A stretch of 5,530 nt of DNA from contig CALFXW010000027.1 of the NCBI GenBank assembly GCA_937957805.1, positions 1 through 5,530 on the forward strand. The letters are read 5' to 3'. The stretch is from an uncultured Sphingopyxis sp. GTDB lineage: Bacteria > Pseudomonadota > Alphaproteobacteria > Sphingomonadales > Sphingomonadaceae. Under the pieces are notes generated by a model. The model did not search any database, was not told the DNA's origin, and worked only from the letters and a program-made list of their open reading frames with translations. Of the stretch, positions 1 through 5,530 are shown piece after piece. The first letter of the stretch is position 1, and each line of letters begins with the position of its first letter. Made by a program: the position numbers and the translations under genes.

Positions 1-650
1 AAGAAAAAGCGCGCTACATCGCTCGTCGGACTGGTATAATCCTCATTCCAGCGCACCCCCGATGTCATGGTCAGCAATTGGCGCACGCTCACCCCATCAT
101 AGCCGCTGCCCGCCAGTTCGGGGATATAGCGCGTGACCGGATCTTCGAGCGAGGAAATCGCCCCATCGCGCAGTGCCGCCCCGACCAGGGTGGAGGTAAA
201 GCTTTTTGCCACCGAAAAACTGGTCCAGCGCCCTTCCCGCCCAAAGCCAAGCCCATATTGTTCCAGCACGACGCGCCCGTGGTGGAGCACGATAATCCCA
301 GCGAGGCGCTGATCGGCCATATAGCTCGCCAAATCCCAGTCGCGCCCATCGGCGTTCCACCGCGGATTTATAGGCGCGCCATCGGCCAGAATGTGAAAAT
401 TGCTCCCTGCGCGCACGGTATGAAAGGGCAAAATCTGTTCCATCGCGCGGAATGCGGTGTCGCGCTGCGGCGTGGTCCAGAACAGGGCATTGCCATCGCG
501 TGGCAAGTCAGCAGTGCTGGTCGCGGCGTTAGCTGCCGGGGGGGTGGCCGGGGTGGAAGATTGCGCCTGCGATGCGCCGGTCAGCGGCAGGCTGATCATG
601 ACCGCACCCAGTAAAGCTGCCACCCGTGCTGCCTTCATCCACTTCGCCAT
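1..650 (-). CDS. Serine hydrolase, beta-lactamase (class C / NylB-like) family, exported, 3' end cut by window
   Basis: Partial gene: the first 216 codons are present and the frame stays open to the left edge. The start is an ATG at 650-648 with a strong ribosome site (GGGAGGG, 663-657) six bases upstream. Residues 1-30 look like a Sec signal peptide: basic start (K3, K6, R9), hydrophobic core about 10-23, likely cleavage after SQA near 29, followed by a Ser/Thr/Pro/Ala-rich linker to about 47. The mature part has the class C beta-lactamase/penicillin-binding fold hallmark SVAK (S146-K149, nucleophile and general base) in FSVAKSFTSTLVG, and the family block LLTMTSGVRWNEDY (192-205). That block and the WNEDY tail recall 6-aminohexanoate-dimer hydrolase (NylB)-like esterases more than true AmpC. 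The Tyr motif and the C-terminal KTG-like motif would lie outside the window. Substrate unknown; amide or ester hydrolysis in the periplasm is inferred from the family. It follows the methyltransferase gene by 15 bases, probably in the same operon. Confidence 0.88.
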   Translation of the reverse strand, partial: MAKWMKAARVAALLGAVMISLPLTGASQAQSSTPATPPAANAATSTADLPRDGNALFWTTPQRDTAFRAMEQILPFHTVRAGSNFHILADGAPINPRWNADGRDWDLASYMADQRLAGIIVLHHGRVVLEQYGLGFGREGRWTSFSVAKSFTSTLVGAALRDGAISSLEDPVTRYIPELAGSGYDGVSVRQLLTMTSGVRWNEDYTSPTSDVARFF

Positions 651-656
651 GTCCGA

Positions 657-663
657 CCCTCCC
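657..663 (-). promoter_or_regulatory. Ribosome binding site of the serine hydrolase gene
   Basis: GGGAGGG on the minus strand lies six bases before the ATG at 650. It fills the 15-base gap after the methyltransferase stop codon and fixes this ATG over the in-frame Met codons at residues 5 and 18. Confidence 0.75.
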
Positions 664-665
664 AC

Positions 666-1919
666 CTAATTTTTTACCAGCGTCACCTGCGCCACGCTAA
701 TCCCGCCGCCGCGAAACCCACCCTCACAATAGCTCAGGTAAAAAGTCCACAGCCGGTCAAATGCATCATCAAATCCGCCGGGTAGCAGGCCCGCCGCGCG
801 CGCTTTGCTATATGCTTCGCGCCAGATGCGCAAGGTTTCGGCATAATCCATGCCAAAATGCACCTCGTCCTGCCAGTCGAGGCCCAATTCCAGCGCTTTT
901 GCCCGAAATTCACTGGTGGAAATCAGGCAACCGCCCGGAAAAATATAGGTCTGGATGAAGTCGGTGTTCGCCGCATAATCGGCAAACATGGCATCATCCA
1001 TCGCGATATATTGGATCGCAGCCCGCCCACCGGGGCGCAATAGCCGCGAAATCGCGCCCAGATAATCACCCCAATATTCGCGGCCCACTGCCTCCACCAT
1101 CTCGACGCTGGCAATCGCGTCATATGTGCCTGTTGCATGGCGATAATCGCACAGCGCAATTTCGCCGCCCAGCGGTTCGACGAGCGATCTGGCATGCGCG
1201 GCCTGCGCCTCGCTCAGCGTCAGGCCAATATATTGGACGTCATGGTGGCGGATTGCCCGTTCGCCAAGCGCCCCCCAACCACAGCCAATTTCCAGCAGTT
1301 TTGCGCCCTTTATCAGCGCACAGCGCGCCAAAATTGCGTCCATTTTGCGCGTTTGGGCGCTTGCCAGATCATCGCCATCCGCAAAAATCGCACTCGAATA
1401 GAGCATTTTGGGGTCAAGCCATGCGGCGTAGAAATCATTGCCGAGGTCATAATGCGCGGCGATATTTTCGCGCGCGCGCACGACATCATTGGCTTGGCGG
1501 CGGTGCAGCAGCCGGTTGAACCAGCGGCGCAACCCCTTTGCACGGCCCAATTGGCCCATCGCCGCACCATTGGCGGATATAAAGGCGAACAGCGCGGCAA
1601 GGTCGGGGCTTTCCCAATGCCCCGCCTGCCAGGCACGATACCAGCCGACCGATCCGGCGAGCCGCGCCTGCCATAGCGCCGACCAATTGTGCAGAGTTAG
1701 GCTCGCGACCGGCCCATTGCCCGACCCTTGCAGCAATTGCGTCGAACCATCGGGCAAGGTCAGGTGCAGCGCCCCTTCGCGGGTGACGCGGCCAAATCGC
1801 GCAATCCAGCGGTGGAGAATGGGTTGCAGCATCCGGCGCGCGGCAACGGAAATGGTGCCGTCGCCACCGGAAAAACGATCGCCCAAGCGGGCAAGCTGTG
1901 CACCGCGACCATTAGCCAT
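666..1919 (-). CDS. Cyclopropane-fatty-acyl-phospholipid synthase family SAM-dependent methyltransferase
   Basis: A 417-residue protein of the CFA synthase family, which transfers a carbon from S-adenosylmethionine to the double bond of acyl chains in membrane phospholipid. Residues 1-145 form the variable N-terminal domain. The catalytic domain shows HYDLGNDFY (156-164), MLYSSAIF (172-179), the SAM-binding LLEIGCGWG (208-216), GLTLSEAQ (232-239), SVEMVEAVG (271-279), YIFPGG (325-330) and FYLSYCEGGFR (393-403). Aligned by eye with E. coli Cfa, the catalytic Glu239 (E276), Tyr317 (Y359) and Cys354 (C398) are kept, but Cys139 is Ser (S176) and His266 is Gln (Q303). It may therefore make a methyl- or methylene-type product other than a cyclopropane; I do not assign the symbol cfa for this reason. 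The ATG at 1919 is the first usual start after an in-frame TGA; no good ribosome site precedes it. It sits 61 bases after korB and 15 before the serine hydrolase. Confidence 0.93.
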   Translation of the reverse strand: MANGRGAQLARLGDRFSGGDGTISVAARRMLQPILHRWIARFGRVTREGALHLTLPDGSTQLLQGSGNGPVASLTLHNWSALWQARLAGSVGWYRAWQAGHWESPDLAALFAFISANGAAMGQLGRAKGLRRWFNRLLHRRQANDVVRARENIAAHYDLGNDFYAAWLDPKMLYSSAIFADGDDLASAQTRKMDAILARCALIKGAKLLEIGCGWGALGERAIRHHDVQYIGLTLSEAQAAHARSLVEPLGGEIALCDYRHATGTYDAIASVEMVEAVGREYWGDYLGAISRLLRPGGRAAIQYIAMDDAMFADYAANTDFIQTYIFPGGCLISTSEFRAKALELGLDWQDEVHFGMDYAETLRIWREAYSKARAAGLLPGGFDDAFDRLWTFYLSYCEGGFRGGGISVAQVTLVKN

Positions 1920-1980
1920 GGTGGCAAATATGCCCCCAAAATGCCGCCAAATCCATCACTGCGACGTCATGGAGCCGCAT

Positions 1981-3009
1981 TTATGCCGCGACCGTCCACG
2001 TCTGCCCCTTGGCGAGCAATTTTTGCAAATCGGGCGTCTTGCCCGCGCTGGCGCTGGCCATTTGTTCGCCGACCTGCGCGTCAAAATTTGGGCGCGGATC
2101 ATCATATAAAACCCCCAATGCCATCGGAAATTCGCCAAAGCGCATCTCCACCAGCATATGGGCAATCGAACGGTTGGTCACATCATGGACGATCACGCCA
2201 GCCTTTTGCCAATCACCATCGGGCACGTCGACGACCTTTAACGTCAATTTCTCGGTATCGAGCGCGATGCCCTTTACCCCACCCGATTTTTCGCTGCCGA
2301 ACAGCATCGGCTCACCATTTTTCAGCCACAACTGCTGATGATTATTCGCCTTTTCGGTGAAACCTGCGAAAACATCTGCATTATAGACAATACAATTTTG
2401 AAATATCTCAATAAATGCCGCACCCTTATGCGCATGCGCCGCCACCAGTGTGGCTGGCAATTCCTTGGATACGTCAAAGGCACGGGCAACGAAACGCGCC
2501 CCCGCCCCCAGCGCAAAGGCACAGGCCTGTGCGGGCCTGTCCACCGAACCATATGGGGTGGACGGGGTGCGCGTACCCACCGCGCTGGTCGGCGAATATT
2601 GCCCCTTGGTCAGGCCATAGATCTCATTATTAAACAGCAAAATCTGGCAGTTAAGATTGCGGCGCAAAATATGGAATGTGTGGTTGCCGCCGATCGAAAG
2701 CGCATCGCCGTCGCCGGTGATAATCCAGACATCAAGCTGCGGATTGGCCAGCTTCACCCCCGTCGCAATCGCTGGCGCGCGCCCGTGGATGGTATGAAAA
2801 CCATAGGTTTCCATATAATAAGGGAAGCGTGACGAACAGCCGATGCCGCTGACAAACACCGTATTTTCGGGCGTTGCGCCAATTTCGGGCATGGTGCGCT
2901 GCACCGCCTTCAATATGGCATAATCGCCGCACCCGGGGCACCAGCGCACTTCCTGATCGCTCTCCCAATCCTTGGGGGAGGATTTTTGCGGTGGGGTCAT
3001 ATCGTTCAT
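1981..3009 (-). CDS. korB: 2-oxoacid:ferredoxin oxidoreductase subunit beta (2-oxoglutarate type), KorB
   Basis: A 342-residue beta subunit of the pyruvate/2-oxoglutarate:ferredoxin oxidoreductase family, cytoplasmic. With KorA it decarboxylates a 2-oxoacid, makes the acyl-CoA (succinyl-CoA if 2-oxoglutarate) and reduces a ferredoxin. WCPGCGDY (23-30) gives C24 and C27; C58 in SGIGCSSR and C206 in FQNCIVYN complete the four expected ligands of the single 4Fe-4S cluster. The thiamine diphosphate/Mg site is the GDGDALSIGGNH block (99-110) with FNNEIYGLTKGQ (126-137). The IHGRAPAIATGVK block (74-86) is also typical. The length is usual for the two-subunit type. The ATG at 3009 has AGGGAAG a few bases upstream; a second Met at codon 4 is less well placed. 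The gene lies 21 bases after the small membrane protein gene. The exact 2-oxoacid cannot be proved by reading; 2-oxoglutarate is preferred from resemblance to the KorAB of aerobic bacteria. Confidence 0.95.
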   Translation of the reverse strand: MNDMTPPQKSSPKDWESDQEVRWCPGCGDYAILKAVQRTMPEIGATPENTVFVSGIGCSSRFPYYMETYGFHTIHGRAPAIATGVKLANPQLDVWIITGDGDALSIGGNHTFHILRRNLNCQILLFNNEIYGLTKGQYSPTSAVGTRTPSTPYGSVDRPAQACAFALGAGARFVARAFDVSKELPATLVAAHAHKGAAFIEIFQNCIVYNADVFAGFTEKANNHQQLWLKNGEPMLFGSEKSGGVKGIALDTEKLTLKVVDVPDGDWQKAGVIVHDVTNRSIAHMLVEMRFGEFPMALGVLYDDPRPNFDAQVGEQMASASAGKTPDLQKLLAKGQTWTVAA

Positions 3010-3030
3010 CTTGCTTCCCTGCCCTATGGC

Positions 3031-3387
3031 CTAAGCTTTGGTAATGGATTGGAGCGCGCACCAAAACGCACGAATGGCAATGCCGCCGAACAGACCCGCC
3101 GTGGCATATGTGACACCATAGACCTGGCCTGCGACACTGCCCAAATCCATGTAACTAAGTTCAGAGCGCGTAACCCAGATCAGCAGCGCGGCGAACAGCA
3201 GCACGCCAAGGGCGATGCCCAGCGCAACGGCTGCGGGTGCCCCCGCCAGATTTGGAATGATTTTTGTCGCCAGCAACACGCCGATAACCACCCCCAGCAT
3301 CAGCATATTGGGGCCAAGAAACCAGCCCGCCAGTGCCAGACCGACCAGCGCGGCAATGGTCCAGAGCGAGGCGCGCGCGTCAATCAT
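3031..3387 (-). CDS. Small hydrophobic membrane protein of unknown function, encoded between korA and korB
   Basis: A 118-residue protein that I do not recognise. It is strongly hydrophobic, with likely membrane helices at about 8-24, 28-41, 51-72 and, less certain, 84-106. The few charges (R5, K42, R74/E76/D81, R106, K117) agree with four helices and both ends in the cytoplasm by the positive-inside rule. No signal peptide, no metal-binding motif and a single cysteine (C110). Its ATG overlaps the korA stop in an ATGA (3387-3384), pointing to translational coupling; the upstream ribosome site is weak (AGG and a GGGG run inside the korA end). It ends 21 bases before korB. That it is a real gene is supported by this tight fit and by the fact that both flanking genes lie on the same strand. 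A role with KorAB (membrane tether, electron exit, stability) is inference from position only. Confidence 0.82.
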   Translation of the reverse strand: MIDARASLWTIAALVGLALAGWFLGPNMLMLGVVIGVLLATKIIPNLAGAPAAVALGIALGVLLFAALLIWVTRSELSYMDLGSVAGQVYGVTYATAGLFGGIAIRAFWCALQSITKA

Positions 3388-5270
3388 CCCCGTGTGCCTG
3401 CCAGCGCAGTATCAATCGCCGTCTCTATTTCCGCGATGGTAAAGGGTTGCCCCGACACTTTGTTGAGCGGGCGCGCATCGACCAGAAACTGGTCGCGCAG
3501 CACGGTTTTGAGCTGGCCTGTGTTCATTTCGGGCACCAAAATACTGCCAAAGCTGCGCAATAAATCGCCCAGATTGGCGGGCATCGGCCAAATATGACGC
3601 AGATGGACGTGCGCCACCTTTTTTCCAGCCGCACGCGCACGTTTCACCGCTTGCTTGATCGGGCCATAGGTCGATCCCCAGCCAACGACCACCAGCGCAT
3701 CACCCGCTTCGCCCTGATCGACAATCTGGTCGGGCACCTTAATCCCTGCCACCTTGTCGCGGCGAATGTCGGTCATCGCCTGATGGTTGGCGGGATTATA
3801 ATCGATATTGCCGGTGCCCAATTGCTTTTCGATACCGCCGATGCGGTGCATCAGCCCCTTGGTGCCCGGCTTTACCCATGGTCGCGCCAATTTATTGTCG
3901 CGGGCATAGGCCATAAAGCCACTTTCAGGTGCTTTTTCCATAAATTGAACCGGAAACCTGTCAAAACTTGCCAAGTCTGGTATTTTCCATGGCTCGGCCG
4001 CATTGGCGATATAGCCGTCGGTCAGCAACATCACCGGCGTCATATATTGGGTGGCGATGCGGCACGCCTCTATCGCGCATTCAAAGGCATCGCCCGGCGC
4101 GCGTGCGGCAATAACGGGGAGCGGCGCATCCCCATTGCGCCCATATACCGCCTGATACAGGTCGGATTGTTCGGTCTTGGTCGGCAGGCCAGTCGATGGC
4201 CCGCCGCGCTGTGAATTAACAATGACCAAAGGCAGTTCGGTCATAATCGCCAGCCCAATCGCCTCCGTCTTAAGGGCGATACCCGGCCCCGATGAGGATG
4301 TTACGCCCAATTGGCCCGCATAGGATGCACCAATGGCCGACGCGACGGCAGCAATTTCATCTTCTGCCTGAAAAGTGGTGACGCCAAATTCCTTGAGCGG
4401 GGAGAGGTAATGCAAAATCGCACTGGCGGGCGTGATCGGGTATCCGCCAAAAAACATCGGCAAATCCGCAAATTGCGCGCCCGCAACGAGGCCATAGGCA
4501 ATCGCTTCCGCCCCCGTCACCGTCCGGTAAAGTCCGGGCGCAACATCCGCAGGTGCCAGTGCATGCTGTTTCAGCGGCGCGGCCAGTTCCACCGTTTCGC
4601 CATAGGCATGGCCGGCGTTCAGCGCGGCGATATTGGCGTCGGCCAGCGTCGGCGCCTTGGCGAATTTCGCCTTCAGCCAATCAACCAGCGGCTGCCGGTC
4701 ACGGTCGAACATCCACAGCGCCAACCCCAGCGTCCACATATTTTTGCAGCGCAGCGCCTCTTTATTACCGAGACCAAAGGGCTTCACCGCCTCCATCGTC
4801 AATTGCGAGATATTGATCGGCACCAATTGCCAGCGCGACAGGCTGTCATCTTCCAGTGGGTTGCGGTCATATTTCGCCTTGGCAAGGTTGCGGTCGTTAA
4901 ATTCGCCAATGTCCGCGATGATAAGGCCGCCCAGCCGCAAATTTTCGACATTGGTTTTCAGCGCCGCCGGATTCATGGCCACCAAAATGTCGGGCGCGTC
5001 GCCCGCCGTGGTTATTTCATCCGACCCAAAATTGATCTGAAAGGCAGAAACGCCGAACAAAGTGCCCTGCGGCGCGCGAATTTCGGCGGGAAAATCCGGA
5101 AAAGTCGCCAAATCATTGCCGGTCAGCGCGGTGGACAGGGTGAATTGCCCGCCGGTGAGCTGCATCCCATCGCCGCTATCACCGGCAAAACGCACCACCA
5201 CCGCCTCGGACGGCGGCTTTGCCCCTGCCACTTTGCTGCTTGCCAAATCCTGTTCTGCGGCGGACGCCAT
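3384..5270 (-). CDS. korA: 2-oxoacid:acceptor oxidoreductase subunit alpha (fused gamma-alpha), KorA
   Basis: A 628-residue alpha subunit in which the gamma domain is fused in front of the alpha domain, the layout of two-subunit KorAB enzymes. Residues 1-22 are a polar, Ala/Ser-rich extension. The gamma domain (about 23-195) opens with VVVRFAGDSGDGMQLTGGQF (24-43) and contains FPDFPAEIRAPQGT (57-70). The alpha domain begins near 248 with YRTVTGAEAIAYG; it has YPITPAS (277-283), the hallmark of the pyrimidine-binding domain, QAEDEIAAV (301-309), TSSSGPG (324-330) and GGPSTGLPTKTEQSDL (356-371). The C-terminal part (about 510-628) is the usual alpha-subunit tail domain. It partners KorB in CoA-dependent oxidative decarboxylation of a 2-oxoacid, probably 2-oxoglutarate. 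The ATG at 5270 is the first usual start after an in-frame TAG 33 bases before it; the closest ribosome-like signal is only AGGG, eight bases upstream, while a much stronger GGGAGG lies 28 bases upstream. It heads the operon, facing the hydrolase gene. Confidence 0.95.
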   Translation of the reverse strand: MASAAEQDLASSKVAGAKPPSEAVVVRFAGDSGDGMQLTGGQFTLSTALTGNDLATFPDFPAEIRAPQGTLFGVSAFQINFGSDEITTAGDAPDILVAMNPAALKTNVENLRLGGLIIADIGEFNDRNLAKAKYDRNPLEDDSLSRWQLVPINISQLTMEAVKPFGLGNKEALRCKNMWTLGLALWMFDRDRQPLVDWLKAKFAKAPTLADANIAALNAGHAYGETVELAAPLKQHALAPADVAPGLYRTVTGAEAIAYGLVAGAQFADLPMFFGGYPITPASAILHYLSPLKEFGVTTFQAEDEIAAVASAIGASYAGQLGVTSSSGPGIALKTEAIGLAIMTELPLVIVNSQRGGPSTGLPTKTEQSDLYQAVYGRNGDAPLPVIAARAPGDAFECAIEACRIATQYMTPVMLLTDGYIANAAEPWKIPDLASFDRFPVQFMEKAPESGFMAYARDNKLARPWVKPGTKGLMHRIGGIEKQLGTGNIDYNPANHQAMTDIRRDKVAGIKVPDQIVDQGEAGDALVVVGWGSTYGPIKQAVKRARAAGKKVAHVHLRHIWPMPANLGDLLRSFGSILVPEMNTGQLKTVLRDQFLVDARPLNKVSGQPFTIAEIETAIDTALAGTRG

Positions 5271-5298
5271 ATGCCTGACCCTGTTCTGCTTGATTTTT

Positions 5299-5304
5299 CC
5301 TCCC
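5299..5304 (-). promoter_or_regulatory. Strong Shine-Dalgarno-like GGGAGG in the korA leader, unusually far from the start
   Basis: GGGAGG on the minus strand is the best ribosome-site match upstream of korA, but it ends 28 bases before the ATG at 5270, well beyond usual spacing. No ATG, GTG or TTG lies at usual spacing behind it; in the korA frame the codon there is ATC. A weak AGGG eight bases before the ATG is the alternative. Which one ribosomes use cannot be decided by reading. Confidence 0.35.
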
Positions 5305-5327
5305 TAAGCGCGCTTGCGCCAAAGGGA

Positions 5328-5356
5328 CAAATAGATTTTGTTCTGCAACGACAAAA
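5328..5356 (-). promoter_or_regulatory. Possible sigma70-type promoter for the korA operon
   Basis: On the minus strand TTTTGT (5356-5351) and TATTTG (5333-5328) are 17 bases apart, a passable match to -35 and -10 boxes, and sit about 55-85 bases before the korA start. The match is modest and was found by eye. It is the only spacing-correct pair I noted in this intergenic region for that strand. Confidence 0.3.
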
Positions 5357-5357
5357 T
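5335..5357. promoter_or_regulatory. Inverted repeat, possible operator between divergent genes
   Basis: ATTTTGT (5335-5341) and ACAAAAT (5351-5357) are perfect inverted 7-base arms with a 9-base spacer, so the arm centres are 16 bases apart. It lies in the 128-base region between korA and the divergent hydrolase gene and overlaps the candidate korA promoter, as an operator for a dimeric regulator would. The regulator is unknown, and AT-rich arms of this length can arise by chance. Confidence 0.35.
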
Positions 5358-5398
5358 TGATGCTTTGATGGCGGTGATTCGCCCGTGGAGAGATAATA

Positions 5399-5530
5399 AT
5401 GGCCGATACGCCCTTTGTACGCGACGATGTTGCAGCTTTTCTGGCCTTCCTCAACGCGCAGGAGGGGCCAAAGATGAGCCAGCTATCCCCCACCGAAGCG
5501 CGGATGATGATGCGCGGGATGCGCGAACTC
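5399..5530 (+). CDS. Alpha/beta hydrolase-like protein, N-terminal 44 codons only
   Basis: The ATG at 5399-5401 opens a frame that stays open to the right edge (44 codons). GGAG (5387-5390) lies eight bases upstream, a good ribosome site. The product starts MADTPFVRDDVAAFLAFLNA and continues with EGPKMSQLSPTEARMMMRGM; it has no signal peptide. This beginning resembles the N-terminal cap segment of Aes/HSL-type esterases and lipases of the alpha/beta hydrolase fold in sphingomonads, where an FVRPDV-type start and a GPK segment are common; this is recollection, and no catalytic motif (HGGG, GxSxG) is inside the window. The gene is divergent from korA and shares its upstream region. Confidence 0.65.
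   Translation, partial: MADTPFVRDDVAAFLAFLNAQEGPKMSQLSPTEARMMMRGMREL

Noticed and set aside
78..614. A 178-codon plus-strand open frame at the left end
   Set aside because: It is antisense to the serine hydrolase, whose signal peptide, ribosome site and SVAK motif are clear.
1920..1980. Possible terminator or hairpin between korB and the CFA-type gene
   Set aside because: Only a four-base GGCA/TGCC pairing with a short loop is visible and no T-run follows it on the minus strand.
1137..2360. Three overlapping plus-strand open frames of 179-210 codons antisense to the CFA-type gene and korB
   Set aside because: Low-complexity Arg/Pro/Ala-rich products without family features; they mirror the codon bias of the real minus-strand genes.
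2330..2420. An AT-richer patch inside korB
   Set aside because: It encodes conserved KorB sequence including the cluster ligand C206, so it reflects the amino acids needed and not an insertion.
5306..5315. Perfect 10-base palindrome AAGCGCGCTT next to the distant GGGAGG of korA
   Set aside because: Short and made mostly of alternating GC, which is common in this DNA; it cannot fold into a useful RNA hairpin, and there is no second copy to suggest a regulator site.
4311..5360. A 349-codon plus-strand open frame antisense to korA
   Set aside because: It lies wholly over korA and its leader, its product is rich in Arg, Gln and His with no recognisable motif, and high-GC coding DNA often leaves long open frames on the opposite strand. 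KorA itself is beyond doubt.
1..5530. CRISPR array, insertion sequence, tRNA or other RNA gene
   Set aside because: No regularly spaced direct repeats, transposase, terminal repeats or tRNA-like cloverleaf were seen on either strand; coding genes fill nearly the whole window.

Overview
This window looks like chromosomal DNA from an aerobic, fairly GC-rich alphaproteobacterium. A sphingomonad (order Sphingomonadales) fits best. That assignment rests on the general look of the proteins (the serine hydrolase, the divergent alpha/beta hydrolase and the fused-type KorA) and on gene-dense packing; no rRNA or marker gene is present to prove it.

Layout, read on the minus strand from right to left. 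A divergent intergenic region (5271-5398) holds an inverted repeat and a possible promoter. Next come korA (5270-3384), a small integral-membrane protein of unknown function (3387-3031), korB (3009-1981), a cyclopropane-fatty-acid-synthase-type methyltransferase (1919-666), and the first 216 codons of an exported beta-lactamase-family serine hydrolase (650 to the left edge). The gaps are -4, 21, 61 and 15 bases and no terminator is visible, so all five could lie on one transcript. To the right, on the plus strand, an alpha/beta-hydrolase-like gene begins at 5399 and runs off the window.

KorA and KorB together make a complete two-subunit 2-oxoacid (probably 2-oxoglutarate):ferredoxin oxidoreductase. 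KorA carries the gamma and alpha domains fused; KorB carries the thiamine diphosphate site and the cysteines for one 4Fe-4S cluster. The window holds no ferredoxin or separate iron-sulfur subunit gene. The methyltransferase would act on acyl chains of membrane phospholipid and the serine hydrolase would act in the periplasm, so their link to KorAB may be co-expression only.

The most notable point is the predicted four-helix membrane protein placed between the two subunit genes of a normally soluble enzyme, with its start codon overlapping the korA stop. The second is that the CFA-type enzyme differs from E. coli Cfa at two bicarbonate-pocket residues. The rest is ordinary, compact bacterial gene order with no mobile element, RNA gene or CRISPR array seen.
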